Below, piece by piece: positions 1-11,620 of a stretch of DNA of 64,000 nucleotides. The translations under genes and the position numbers were made by a program. Each line of letters starts with the position of its first letter. The first letter of the stretch is position 1. Location: contig OX344752.2 of the NCBI GenBank assembly GCA_947034885.2, forward strand, positions 23,149,386-23,213,385, given 5' to 3'. The notes beneath the pieces were generated by a model. That model worked only from the letters and a program-made list of their open reading frames with translations. It ran no database searches and was not told the DNA's origin. This stretch comes from Thuidium tamariscinum (Eukaryota; Streptophyta; Bryopsida; Hypnales; Thuidiaceae).

Positions 1-147
1 AAGACTGTAAAAGTGACAGTGCAGAATAACTGTGCAATTTCAGTTCCCTGCACTTTAATGAGAGAGCAAAGCATTCGAAATTCGAGAGGTTTCGGAAAAG
101 ATGGGACCACTATTGCAACGGCTATGAAGATCCAGAATTTCACTTAC

Positions 148-732
148 ATTGAACGTGGGATCCTTCGACAAGTGTCGCTTAAGAAACATCTCCTCCGTCC
201 AATCCACGAGCGAAAACAGTCTCCGTCCATTATACAAAATCGGCATCAACGCCCTCACCGGCAATGAGAAAATCTCCAGCCCACTGACAAGATTCTCGCT
301 CAGCACCTGGCACGACAACAAAAACAGATGCGGCGTCGCGGCTTTCACACTCTCCTGGTCGTTCCGTGCAAATCCACCCAACACATACGCCAGGGGCAAG
401 AACAATCCGATGATGGTCCCGGACACCACGTATATCTGGAAAGCACGGTTGCCCTTGAAAACCTGAAGCTCCGCGTTCTTGTACCGAGGGAACACGAGCT
501 TGGAAAGGAAGACAGCGTAGAGGCTGATGATGAATGGGAAGAGGATGTCGATGAGGGGGACTAAGCCGCTGGCGGAGAAGACGACGATGAAGGCCATCAG
601 TTGGAGCTCGATCACGCGGAAAGAACCCATCACGCCGCCTAAGCCGCCAAAGTTATCCACGTTCTCGTGTACGCCACCTGGGCGACCTTGCCCTTTCATG
701 CGCGGACCGGCGGCTAAAGTAGCCCCTGACAT
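148..732 (-). CDS. DUF7733-type plant membrane protein (5' exon, 3' end outside window)
   Basis: The first coding exon starts at the ATG read from 732 and runs 195 codons to a GT donor (GTAAGTG) at 147-146. The rest of the gene must lie beyond position 1, because no matching last exon is seen in 1-147. The N-terminus is Gly-rich and polar. Several hydrophobic segments follow (around residues 43-75, 95-120 and 132-150), so a multi-pass membrane protein is likely. The segments FSASGLV, GLFLPLAYVLGGF, AATPHLFLL and SLVDW match my memory of the plant DUF7733 family (Arabidopsis At4g10140-like transmembrane proteins), whose biochemical role is unknown. A longer frame upstream begins with a non-ATG codon and was not used. 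The gene diverges from the NOL10 gene with about 1.1 kb between start codons. Confidence 0.75.
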
Positions 733-1826
733 GGTGGTGGCAACTCCGACGCAGGACAAACAAAAGTCTCAACCAGGTCGACAAGGCAGAAACCCAATAG
801 AGAAACTCCAAGCACCGCAAAATGTTCTCAAACTGAAGTCGAACCCAAACGAGGAAATCCAGGCACCCCAAGAAATCCCAAGTCCTCAAACTGAGATCGA
901 TGATGAAGAAACCCAAACCAGGAAATTCCCAGCACTCCAAGGAATTCTCAACTCCTCAAACTGAAGTCGATGATGAGAAGACCTAAACGAGGAAATCCAA
1001 GCAACTCAAAAAAATTCTCAGCTCCTTCAACTGAGGTTGATGATGAAGGATCTCGAATGAGGAACTCCGAGCACTGGAGTTCTATAGAAGTGGGGGTTGC
1101 ACATCACAGACGAATCGTACTCCAAATGGAAGTAACTTAACCTATGCATGCGAGAGGAGTTGACGAGGTGAGGGCCTCTGGGTCTTCAGGAAAGCTCTAG
1201 CGCTAACTTTAGAGGAGGCAATTATGCCGATGCTGGTGCGAGGAGGTGCTGAGGAAAAGAGAGATTCAGTTTGGCTGTGACTCATGATGCAGGTGGCAGG
1301 TCGGTGATGATGTGTGGGCTGCAGGCTAAAAGAGGTGTGGCGACTGGAGCTGCTTCTGCGGAGACAAGGTGCGCGGTAGAGGTGACGAGTGGCCTGCTTG
1401 CTATAGGTGGTGGGATCTATGACCGCGTCAACTTGAGCTTGAGATAGGATCCTTTCACTTTCCGGTCATACTTTACTTAGACGTTTACTTTTAGAGGCTC
1501 TTTGTGGTTTGTGCGCTATTTTGGGTTTCCTTCGCAGTCTTCCTTGGTCCTACTTCCTCGTTCGTGGAGCACCATGGCTGCTGAACCTGAAACACCCGAA
1601 GCCTGTTTCAGTATTGGAGGCGGGAATGGAAGGAAACTCAAAGGCTTTGCATTTAGAATTGGAGTCATTCAGGAAAAAAGCTAATTAGGGCTCAGAATTA
1701 GGGTTTAGGGTTTAATGTCAATTCTGGTCTCTTCTGCGCCCTTCCACAATCTCTGCGTCGCTATGTGAAATCCTCTCTCCCTGGCATTTTCTCTTGAATT
1801 TCTTCAGTTCTCTCCCTGCTGCCGCC
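733..1826. promoter_or_regulatory. Divergent intergenic region between the DUF7733 and NOL10 genes
   Basis: About 1.1 kb separates two head-to-head start codons and must hold both promoters. It contains the tandem array at 789-1080. A telo-box cluster (TTAGGGTTTAGGGTTT) lies at 1698-1713, about 115 bases before the NOL10 ATG. Telo-boxes are a known promoter element of plant ribosomal-protein and ribosome-biogenesis genes, which fits the downstream gene. No TATA box was assigned. Confidence 0.6.
789..1080. repeat. Degenerate ~66-bp tandem repeat, four to five units
   Basis: Units of the form (A)CCYAAACGAGGAAATCC...CTCAAACTGAAGTCGATGATGA recur about every 65-70 bases. They lie just upstream of the start of the DUF7733 gene, in its promoter or 5' leader. 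Open frames crossing the array are by-products of the repeat and carry no recognisable domain. Confidence 0.75.
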
Positions 1827-4800
1827 ATGGCTGGACCGGCAGGCATGAAGCTGACGGCCATGAACGGTGTCAAGGTGTATACTGTTTCTGGCCACCGCCA
1901 GTTCGCGTCCTGGCTTCCGCCCAACAAGAAGAAGGCTCTTCGCAAAGATCAAGGTCGCTTACCTTGAAATTTTCCGATTAGACAGGCGGTTTATGTCATC
2001 TTTAAGTAATTTTGAGCAACTACATTTGCGAGCGCTGAAACCGCTGCTATCGTTGTGCAGACTATCTACGACGAATCGATTTAGTGCAAGACCTGGAATT
2101 CAATACTGCGGCTACTCGCATGAAGACTACTCGTGACGGGCAATACATCATTGCTTCTGGTTCGTTGCTGGACTCTGAAATGCGATTGCTTTACTTCCTG
2201 CAGCTTCAGTTCCCTGCCCTAGCAATTAGTAGTTTCATTGACCCTGTTCTGCATCCTTAAACCCTAAACCCTAAACCCTAAAACCCCTAAACCAATAGCT
2301 AGGTTTCAATTTTGCTTGGAACAAGTTTGCATGTGATTGAAGTAGGGTTTGAAGTATTCCGGATGGGGCAGTGTATCATTGCTTCTGGTTCTTTTCAGGA
2401 TTGGGAAATGCCTTTACTTCCTAGAGTTTTAGTTCCCTTTCCCAGCAATCAGTAGTTTGATTGAGCTTTTTCAGGGATCTCTAAACCCTTAACCCTATAC
2501 CAATATCTAGATTTTAAATTCGCTGTCAAATGGTTTGAGTTAAAAAGAATTAGTATTTTGAAGCATTCATTTGTTGTTCACAGGTATATACCCTCCGCAG
2601 GTTCGGGTGTTCGAAGTCAGTGAACTGTCACTGAAGTTTGAGCGACATTTGACGTCTGAGATTGTGGATTTCCAGGTACTCCATTGTGATTTTCTTACTA
2701 TTATTGAGAACTGATTGCATTAACGCGTTTTCTGTTTAAGGATTTAGGGTTTAGTGTTTGGGATTCAGTGCAACGTCGTTTTGAATTTAAAATGGCTTGG
2801 TCGTTGCAGGTATTAGGAGACGACTATTCGAAATTAGCCTTTCTGTGTGCAGATCGTTCTGTATGGCTGCATGCTAAATTTGGTAGTTATTTCAGCACAC
2901 GCATCCCGAGGTGAGATATGACCTGAGTGCATCCAGTCCTTGTTTTTCTTAACACGAAGGTGTGAAACTTTAGAAGGCGTCAATATGTACCTGATATCTC
3001 TTTTCTTCTATATGGCTTTGAATTTCAGAATGGGAAGAGATTTGTGCTACGATCGTTGGTCCTGCGATTTGCTTCTCGCTGCTTCATCTCCTGAAGTCTA
3101 CCGATTAAATTTGGAGCAGGTACATTGTTTATCCATGAATTGACTGGATACCATGTCCTATTCGGGAACTGAATAATAACGCAATTGGAGATAATATATA
3201 TTTTTTGCCGCTGATCCAACTCCTTTTGTGAGAGTATTTTCTTGCTTCATTCTCGCAGACTGATCCGAGTCGAAAATCTGTTTCTGTTGTCTATCATGTT
3301 ATTATTTACACATAGCAGCCTTTCAGGTGGTCCAAGGTTCAAATTTTGAAGAATTATTGATACTGATTTTTTGTCATTTTGCAGGGTCGTTTTCTTGCTC
3401 CCCTTACCACTCATTCACCTGGGATCAATGTGATCGGTCGAAGGTGTGTATCTCCTCGTTTCGTTATAATTTGCTCTGCAGCTTTTCTTCAGAGTTTCTG
3501 CAGGTCGTTAAGAGTAGGTATTATTTGTTGTTGGTTGTTTTGTTTTCTTATTCTGCAATGAAGGTCCAGCCTGATACGAGTACCTTGCTTGTGTATAAAA
3601 GCCCAGTGCATGGGTTGATTGCTTGCGGAGGTGAAGATGGGTTTCTAGAGTGTTTTGACCTGAGACAAAAGGCCTCGGTAGGGCGGATTCGTGCTGTAGG
3701 CACTGGCAATGAAGACCAGGTAAGGGATTATCCAACACCCTGTTCTGCTTTTCATGAGGCAGAACAAGACAATTGACTGCGTTAACGAGTACTCTTTAGT
3801 TTGTTGGTATAGCCCTCTTTAACTCAATAATTTTTTTCTCGCTTTCAAATAGAGTTAGGAAACTGGTTATGGTCAAGGGGAACAACTGTGGAGTATGTAT
3901 GACCTGGCTTTTGATACCAGGAGGTGACGGCCCTAAGATTTGATGAGAGCGAGGGCATGCAAATCGCAGTTGGCACTAGTGGTGGCCAGGTATGATTCTC
4001 GTTCAATCTTGCAATGGAAGTATTTTAGACTGCGGTGCCTCCTTGGTTTAATTATTGCACTCATGATAATTGCCTTGACGCATTTACGTTTAGTGGTCAT
4101 TATTGATTACACCTCTCCTGACTTTACATTATGATATCTGGGGGACTAGGTGTTACTGTACGACCTGCGATCATCCAATCCAATCTTGACAAAAGATCAC
4201 ATGTAATATGTCTCAACCTTTTCCTGCTTTGTACATTTTTCTGTATCTCTGTTACCTTCTGGGGTCTCAACCATTGACCATAACAATTCGTAGATGTGTG
4301 TTAGCAACCGTCACCGGTCCTTCAAATATATCATTTTTTTCAGAATTTGGAAGTCCTTCACATTTATTGTTTTATTAATCTGTGGTAACAAATAATATTC
4401 TTCAAATTATGATTAGAACTTTAAAGAGTCGTATTTTTTATTAATAGTTTTACGAGGAAATGACCAGGATCAAAAATTTTCCTTTATTAGGCTATGGCAA
4501 TGAGTATGAATGCGGTGTTTATACTCGGTGAGTAGGTTTGACATCTTGAATTAACATACAATCCTCATCTGTCAGGTATGGTAGTCCAATCACGGATATT
4601 AAATGGCATGAGAGTGTGAGTACTGCTGCCAAGAATTTGATCACTTCAGACAGCCATATTGTGCGTATATGGAACCCACAAACGGTCAGTGACATCCTCT
4701 TTTACCTTTTCATTCTCTAAATTTTATTGAGCTCTTTTTGCACTTCTGTTGTTTCGTTTGGTAGGAAAAGTGGGAGGGCTGTCGTGTGTGTTCCTGAGGG

Positions 4801-7004
4801 AAAGTAAGAATTATTCTGTGCCTGAGTATGTTTGAGTAAACGTTCATTGAAGAAGAAACTGAAGGATGTTCTGTGTGGTAGGGTGACGGCGTGACAACTA
4901 TTGAAGCACCAACTGGCGAAATCAACGACATTTGTGTTGTGAAGAACAGCGGATTGATTTTTATGGCTCTAGATTCACCCCGCATATCCTCGTTTTTTGT
5001 TCCATCCCTTGGTCCTGCCCCTCGGTGGTGTTCTTCTCTGGAGGGTCTCACGGAAGAGCTGGAGGAAGGAAACGAAACGACTATTTATGAGGACTACAAG
5101 TTTGTGACTCGTGAAGATTTGGAGCGCTTGAATTTGACCAATTTATTGGGCACCAACTTGCTGCGCGCTTACATGCATGGTTTCTTCATCGACCACCGTC
5201 TGTATGCTAAGGCCAAGGCCATGGCGAATCCTTTCGCGTATGAGGAGTATCGGCAGAAAACAATACGGGAGAAGATGGATGCTGAGCGGGCGGCTCGAAT
5301 CTCGGTTAAGAAGAAGTTGCCCAAGGTTAACAAGGAGCTCGCTGCCCGTCTTCTTGCTGGTGGTGGCGCTGCTTCGGACGATGAAATGACTGAAACGACT
5401 GAAGGGACGAAGAAGGATGGCCACCGAAAGAAACTCAATACTTCACTACTTAAGGATGATAGATTTGCAGCAATTTTCAAGAATGAGGTAAAGTTTTTTT
5501 CTAGTTTATCTATTGCTTCGTTGTTGTTCAGAGCTTTTCTTTCTGTCGTTGCTTGTATGCACTACCATCTTCTTGTGAGCACATTAGTGCTCTTTGTTTT
5601 CTACTCTTGATCAAGGATAGTGATTGTCTCTTCCAAGTTGTGCTTATTCACCGAATCATTATTACGTACAGGCATTTGAAGTGGATGAAGATGCCCCGGA
5701 ATATCGAGCTCTACACCCTAACAAGCAGAAAAGCAAGAGCTCATTAGTTGCCGAGCATTTTGACCTCGTGTCAGACGGCGAGGAAGAAAGATCAGCTGAA
5801 AGTGGGGATGACTCGGATGCTGGCAGCTCATCTTCGGATGAAGAGGAGAGAGTGTCGTCGAAGAACAAACGGCAGCGGGTTAACGAGACGCCTGATGTGT
5901 CTGGAAAGAAGCGAAAAGGCTCAGAGCCAAGGTTGTCATCTGACCTCCTTTCATGACATGCGAGAGATCTCTATCCTTGACCAACAGATTCTCTTACGAG
6001 ACAGTTTGAATGTTTATTCGGATCGATTCCCTGCATATGCCCGTTTCTAACTCCTGAATGCCCAACGATTCATGGTTTGAAAGTGACCAATTCGATTAAT
6101 CATATTGTGAAGATTATAATTAACTGCGCCCAAACTTTATGTCACCGGAATCAGTAAAGAACATGCCATGTGTTGATTTAATAGAACCTTTAAAATGAAC
6201 CTAAAAAACGCCCTCCTCAAAAATCGTGAAGTTCATATAAGGCTCACCTTGAACCTCATAATTTTAATTTTCTTAAACCAATATACGAATTATTGATCAC
6301 TGAACCTCCTGATATAAAATTTGATCCTGCCTGATCTGTATATTTCCCGTTATGGTTAATAAAATTCATTTTTTTATAACCACGAAACCTCTATTTTTTA
6401 GCCTTCCGGAAATACTTTGTTCTCTTCTACTCCCTGTGTCCCACTAAAAGCTTCCCAAATTCTTCCTGCAAAGACTGTAAATCAGCCTAATTAGGAAGCT
6501 TTTAGTGGGACAGAGGGATTAATAAATAGTTGGCCAACTATTATTTCCACATGAGTCTGGCATATGGACTGCTTGTTTATATTTGTGTACATTGTTGTTG
6601 CCCTTGGAAGGCTTTACGAGGTGAAAGATGAAGCCCATGCTCAAGCATTCAAGAACAAGGTCTCCCTGAAAGCCGAGCGAAGTCGACCTCTGGAGGAGCG
6701 TCTGGCAGCATCAAAGGGTGTGGAATCGAGAGGACGAAGAGATTCGTTCTTTTTGGAGGAAGGAGCTTCTGTGCGAGGTCATGGAGGCAGCAGGCAAGTT
6801 TCCTTCATGCCTCGAGGAGGCTCTGGGGGCGGAAGGGGACGTGGAGGTCGAGGTGGAGCTGTCGATGGGAACCAGGACGGCAGCAGGGACTTTAAGAAAC
6901 GAAGTGTCCAATCTTTGGGGCTGAAAAGTGATGGCGGTGGACGTGGTGGGCGTGGAGGCAGAGGCTTCTTCCGTGGAAGAGGGAGAGGTAGAGGGCGTTC
7001 CTAA
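1827..7004 (+). CDS. NOL10: Nucleolar protein 10 / Enp2 homologue, 13 exons, 725 aa
   Basis: Exons, by frame and GT-AG sites: 1827-1953, 2061-2159, 2584-2675, 2810-2910, 3029-3119, 3385-3443, 3602-3719, 3921-3989, 4150-4202, 4576-4684, 4882-5487, 5672-5931, 6611-7004. All phases close, giving 725 residues, close to the family length. The start MAGPAGMKLT sits in a good context (GCCGCCATGG). The first ~370 residues form the WD40-like Enp2 propeller (KTTRDGQYIIASG, PPQVRVFEVSELSLKFERH, HGLIACGGEDG, DIKWHES). A NUC153 motif (LLKDDRFAAIF, then a boundary with FEVDEDAPEYRALHP) is split by intron 11. After it come an acidic/Ser-rich stretch, a basic stretch and a C-terminal RGG/GAR tail (GGRGGRGFFRGRGRGRGRS). 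Family knowledge: Enp2/NOL10 acts in the nucleolus in early 40S (SSU processome) assembly. Intron 12 carries a MITE and intron 2 a telomere-like repeat. Confidence 0.93.
2258..2293. repeat. Interstitial telomere-like repeat in NOL10 intron 2
   Basis: Three consecutive AAACCCT-type units plus degenerate copies lie inside the intron. The unit is the plant telomere repeat, but the array is far too short and internal to be a telomere. Shorter copies recur near genes in the window (1698, 7330, 45047, 45120). Confidence 0.85.
6430..6519. mobile_element. Stowaway-type MITE (Tc1/mariner), 90 bp
   Basis: The element starts CTCCCTGTGTCCCACTAAAA and ends with the near-perfect inverted copy TTTTAGTGGGACAGAGGGA. 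It is flanked by TA on both sides (6428-6429 and 6520-6521). The CTCCCTCYGTCCC terminus and TA target duplication are the hallmarks of Stowaway MITEs. It sits in the last NOL10 intron, away from splice sites. Confidence 0.85.
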
Positions 7005-8177
7005 GTTGGAAAAGGTCTAACGAAGGTAGTTTTGTCATTACGGCATTTAGTGTGGAATTGAAATTTTTTCTTACCCCCCTGTGAGGATAGAGAGGAGGCC
7101 CCTAAATTATGTGGATTATTTGTCCCATTTTCTGCCTTTTTTGCACTCACTTCTTTTTTGTTGTGTTATTAAGTTTTTTCTTCCTTGTTAGTTCGAAAGG
7201 TCCTATGAAGGTAGTTTTATCGTAACGGCATCTAGTGTAGACTAGAAGGGAGCGTGTTGCAATACAACAACGCCAAAGAGGTTTTACCAAGTTGCAAGGT
7301 TCATTGAGAAGATGTTTGGATGTTCTTAGGGTTTAGGGTTTAGCAAGAAGGAAAAAACGAAACACTGTGCACATGAAAACGTGAGACATTGCGCATTTAA
7401 TATAAGTGATATAAGAGCCTATGCTTTTGATAGGGAACGGTGGGGATGTATAAGCTGAAATTCAGAGCATTGGAATACACTCGATAGTGTACCATTTTTT
7501 TGACAAACAATCCCATATAAGATAAAAAAACAAATAAAATGTCTTCAGTTGAACTGAACTTAATGATGTTTATCAAGTTGCACACAAAAATTTGGATGAA
7601 GATGTCAATGTGCACAAAGCAGCTTGGTAGACCATCCAAAGGACAAAAAAGCTATTGAAATTCAAGAGCACAAGCTACTGATTCTTTTTCTCCATTCACC
7701 AGTGATTCATTCATTGACTACGACACCACTGATGATATCCAGCAACACAGCCTCTCGGCCCACAAAAAGTTCGTGTTGGCACACGAGCAATCCATGTCGG
7801 TATCACAGCAATGGAATAAGCAATGACCAGCTGAATAAATTACTGAGATTGATTTCTTGGGCGCCCTAACAGCAGTCCTAGGATTTGCCCAAGTTCTGTT
7901 TTGCTTTTTTGATAATTTCTACAATGCAATCTCTATCACTAAATTCTGTCCAGATTTCTAATTATTAAAGACGGACCTGGCAATCCGCAGCTGTTTCCAC
8001 GTAGAAACATTCTCACGAGTTAGAAAAAAGGTCCCTACGAAATTCATTAGAATCAATTTAGATCAACGATTTGTACGTCAGCCCATGCTAGTCCTCACAC
8101 ACTTACGACAGCAGGGAATCGAACATATCATGCACAAAGAGTTCAAATTTAAATGTACACTCACGTGTAAGAGGGTG
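7005..8177. other. NOL10 3' flank, no gene recognised
   Basis: The first few hundred bases hold the NOL10 3' untranslated region, with a short internal repeat (AAGGTAGTTTTGTCATTACGG near 7022, again near 7208). A stretch at 7785-7850 is about 80 percent identical to 9396-9455. Short open frames here show no known domain. Confidence 0.5.
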
Positions 8178-9301
8178 GTGGAAACATTGCTACCCCAAGG
8201 TAAGTTATTTCCAAGGGAGTGTTGCCAGAGGGCATTTCTCAGCATTTCTCAGATTCCTTGATTCCGGTTTTAGAGATACCTTGAGCTGAAGCGGCCATTG
8301 ATAACGATCTCCTGTCTCCAGAAAGCACAACATTTAACAAATGACTTTCGTTCTGATGAAGCTTGTACCTAATAAATCATAGCAATTCTAAAATAATTAC
8401 ACACTTAAACTTTATGAAAGAAATATTTAGCATCGACTACAAAAGGTCAACTTAGAATTCCTGTCCTGTGACTCGAAAATGTCAGATTCATTAGACTCGA
8501 GACATGGCGAAACTTTGGCATTACTCAGGCCGGGCGGCCTGAAAGGTCAATCTACACTTCTCAGAGTTTTGGAGCATAGTGTAAATAAATGTCACAATTT
8601 GTCACCCAAAATCGCACCAATTTTGCAAAATTGGCGATCTCGTGTCCATCGATCCTCCCATCAAGTGTTGATTTTTCACGAACCCCTCCTAGTAATTGTG
8701 TAGAAACTCAAAAATGTCATGTCGAAGGATGTTCAAAAATCTAACAAATCAGCGAATCACTAAGTTCATCGATTACTATCTCCACTTGGTATCGGTTACA
8801 CAATGAAATTTAAAATGAATTAGAAGTGTCCAGTGGTAATTCACACTGAGAATTGGTTCTAGGCTTTTCCTGCTCATCTTACAAATTCACCCTTACTCAC
8901 CAATTCGGAGACTCGATCGTTGCCTACACCGATCCGTTGATTCCTCTCAGTAGTATAACCCCTAGCACATCTCAGTAAATTGCAATGACACAAGCAGTCA
9001 AACCTTTCAGCAGGATCACGCTTGAAATTTTTTTCTGTTTTCTTTCCCTTATTTCCGCCCAACATGTATATTTCTCCATTTTGAGTTGTAATGTCGCTGA
9101 CAGTCACCTCTGTCGTGAAGGAAAGACTGCAAAGATATCGCATATGCAGTTCATATCTAATAACCAAAAAAAAGAACAACAGCAATTGCAAAACAAAAGT
9201 CGTAGAATTTGATGAGGCCACTAAATGCGCATGGCGTGAGGGAGATTAAAACGTCTACAGGAGTCTGCTATCTGTGCAGGGTCCGAAAAAACCAAGATCA
9301 A
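8178..9301 (-). pseudogene. Inverted, broken copy of the metallo-beta-lactamase gene (intron 1 + exon 2)
   Basis: Read on the minus strand this segment matches 43155-44262, where it forms the distal part of intron 1 plus exon 2 of the chloroplast metallo-beta-lactamase-fold gene. The copy of exon 2 (8190-8315) keeps a start-like ATGGCCGCTTCAGCTCAAGG. It has a premature stop because GAAATGCTGAGAAATGC replaces the parent TGC TTC GAA. No other exon of the parent lies nearby, so this is a fragment and not a second gene. Identity is roughly 80-90 percent by eye with small indels. Confidence 0.85.
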
Positions 9302-9395
9302 AATAACAGAGCAGCACTTAAGATTCTCCTTCAGATAATCAGATAAACTTCCTAGGGACCTCGCAGGTTATCTGAGGTGAAAAGATTTTAGATTT

Positions 9396-9455
9396 GGCAC
9401 ACGAGCAATCCGTGTCGACACCACAGCAATGGAAATGACCTGCTGGCTAAATTGC
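9396..9455. repeat. Diverged direct repeat of 7785-7850
   Basis: Both copies contain GGCACACGAGCAATCC followed by TGTCG, CACAGCAATGG and a CTGAATAAATT/CTGGCTAAATT end. They flank the broken metallo-beta-lactamase fragment at 8178-9301. They may be remnants of what was duplicated with it. No coding function is evident. Confidence 0.6.
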
Positions 9456-9559
9456 AGAAAGCCTGGACTCAAGTTCAAATAAATTTGAAGCGAAAAAACT
9501 CGAATGCGTTGTGTACACAATAGTCCCACATTGAAAAAATTGAGAAACCTAATAACTGT

Positions 9560-10780
9560 TTAGAGTATAACTTTCTCCTTCTTTACGAGCAGAGGGGGGT
9601 CGATATCGATTCCCATGTTGGCTGCTGTTCCGGCAACAATTCTCATGGCGGACTCGATTGTCGTACAGTTCAAATCAGGCATCTTCTCCTGTGCAATGAC
9701 CCTAAGCTGGTCTATGGTGACCTTACCAACCTTCAATTTCTGTGGGTCGTTGGAGCCCTTGGCAGCACCTGCACACCAAGTATTAAGTTTTTAATACAAG
9801 ATGACGGAGAATCCAAGGAAATCGGGTCCTGTTACAGCAACGACAAAACATGGAGCATATAAGATCCATGTACCTGCTGCTTTCAATAGAAGAATTGAAG
9901 CCGGGGGAGTCTTCAAGATAAATGTGAAACTTCTATCCTGTAATCACAGTTACAGGTTGACCCATTAACGACACTGGCATGAATTTCACTTCACAGAGAG
10001 AGTACACCCTCGACTCATCTACTAATGGATACTACCTCGATCGAGAGGAAAATTGACAAGAACGTAAATCAATCCACGTCAGTTGGTTCCCTACCTTCAA
10101 CAAGCATGCAATTCACTTCAAAAACAATCTAAAAATTTATTGACGAGAGTATTCACAAAAATCTTCGATCAACGCACACACAAATGGCAAACTAACATTG
10201 AATCAACGGAAATTGACGAGGGATTTGAAGTCCATACATCAAAAACGGTGATCTCAACGGGAATAACGTAGCCAGGCTTGTCAGCAGTCTTGGCATTGTA
10301 TTCCTTGCAAAACGCCATAATGTTGACACCCTTGGAACCAAGAGCAGGACCAACGGGAGGCGCAGGGGTGGCCTTTCCAGCTTCCAACGCGAGCTTCACA
10401 ATTCCAACCACTGCAATCCTCCGCACCAAACGAAAACCATGCCCGTTTCAGTTGGCGTGTACAACCTAAATTAGGCCTGAACATCCTCAATGCCAACAAC
10501 TGAAACCAACCCCACAAAAAGCTCAATTTCCTCACGCCCTAGTTCTCCCCAGGCAATTCATACCTTTCTTAGCCTTTCCCGAAGGCTTGGGAGGCGCCAT
10601 AGACACGACGTGCAACGACTTGCGCAATGGCATTGACACCACGGCAGCAGTCCGGAATGCGCCATTGTTGAGTCCGCAAGAAGACGACGACGAGAGCCCG
10701 CCGGTGCGAGGGAGGAACGACGACGCCAGCTTGGAATCCAATCTGGTGCCCGAGAGAGCGGTTCCGCAGGCAGCCGCCAT
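9560..10780 (-). CDS. PRPL11: Plastid 50S ribosomal protein L11, nuclear gene, 4 exons, 220 aa
   Basis: Exons on the minus strand: 10780-10564, 10410-10238, 9937-9874, 9768-9560. Phases close to 221 codons including stop, matching the usual ~220 aa of plant plastid L11 precursors. Residues 1 to about 60 are Ser/Ala/Arg-rich, as in a chloroplast transit peptide. The mature part begins around [11 protein letters not shown]11 signatures follow: [59 protein letters not shown] in the N-terminal domain, then the RNA-binding C-terminal domain ([29 protein letters not shown]). In bacteria and plastids L11 binds the GTPase-associated region of 23S rRNA. Exon 3 is only 64 bases. Confidence 0.95.
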
Positions 10781-11035
10781 GGAGGAAGGCCTGCAAAGAA
10801 CAACAATCGAATTTCGGGACGCAAAGCTCCAGTATCCTTCAAATTCGACGGGAGCAGGAAGTCTGATAAGCCGAAGGAAGAAGCAAGACAGATAAGGTGA
10901 GGGGAAGAACTGTGGATGAGATCCGTCGGATTGTGGTACCCGGGATACCGGGTACTGTCCCGGTCTTGGCGGGTCTCAAGTTGTGACCTAGCTTACTTTT
11001 TTTGTTCTCAAGTACACAGGCCCTTAAATCCTGAG

Positions 11036-11280
11036 GTTCACCGAAGTGGGCCAAGCAGGGTAGATTTACCTCGGGGAAAAACGCAAGAATTTTTTCTTTT
11101 TTGCGAGAAATTTCTTTTGCCAATTCTGAATTCATAATTGCAATCAAAGACCCCAGATTAGGACGGAAGTGGGCCTGGAAAGAGGGTTTAACCTCGGGGG
11201 GGAATGCAGGAATTTTCTATTTTCTATAAAAAAATTATTTTGCAAACTCTGAATTCTTATTGGCAATCACAGACTCCAAA
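11036..11280. repeat. Two ~118-bp tandem copies upstream of RPL11
   Basis: Both copies run GGAAGTGGGCC... CCTCGGGG ... AATTCTGAATTC... GCAATCA(A/C)AGAC. A related, more diverged stretch occurs around 58640-58860 (TGCAATCAGAGGCCCC and the GGAGTGGCCAAACAAGGGGG block). The family is therefore dispersed. No coding potential is seen. Confidence 0.7.
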
Positions 11281-11289
11281 TCATTTTCG

Positions 11290-11620
11290 ACAAGTCTGGA
11301 ACATATCCTAGACACGGCACAAAATATGGGGCAGAAACCATTGCAGAGTTCCGAGCTACGTGATGAGCGTCATCGAGTCAAAGAGTGTATCTCAAAAAGT
11401 GGCATAGGCTTGAAGCTCTCTCACAGGCACCTTGAACGTGAAGGCCTCTCCCGCCGTCGGCCATAGCTTTTTGTTGTGCTGGAGGGTTGTTCTCATCGCG
11501 CAGTGCGGCCTTCCGTCTGAGTGACAAACCCCTTTTCTGGCCAACGTCGGTCGCTCAGTTGCAGGTCAGGTCCGCTCTCATCCATCACATAAGTTATTCG
11601 CACCCCGCAGACTCCAGTGA
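11290..11620. repeat. Diverged outer flank of the left inverted-repeat arm
   Basis: This stretch matches the inverse of 25699-25903 (for 11430-11620) and of about 26309-26480 (for 11290-11430). Visible substitutions and small indels put identity near 85-90 percent, unlike the core arms further in. On the right side about 400 bases (25904-26308) are present that have no counterpart here. Confidence 0.8.

Noticed and set aside
527-964. 145-aa frame with repeated NPNEEIQAPQEIPSPQTEIDD-like units
   Set aside because: It is antisense to DUF7733 exon 1 and then runs through the 66-bp tandem array, so the repeated peptide is a by-product.
2258-2293. Telomere-like AAACCCT array as a chromosome end or fusion scar
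   Set aside because: Only a few units, inside an intron, with similar short runs at many other sites in the window; ordinary interstitial motif.
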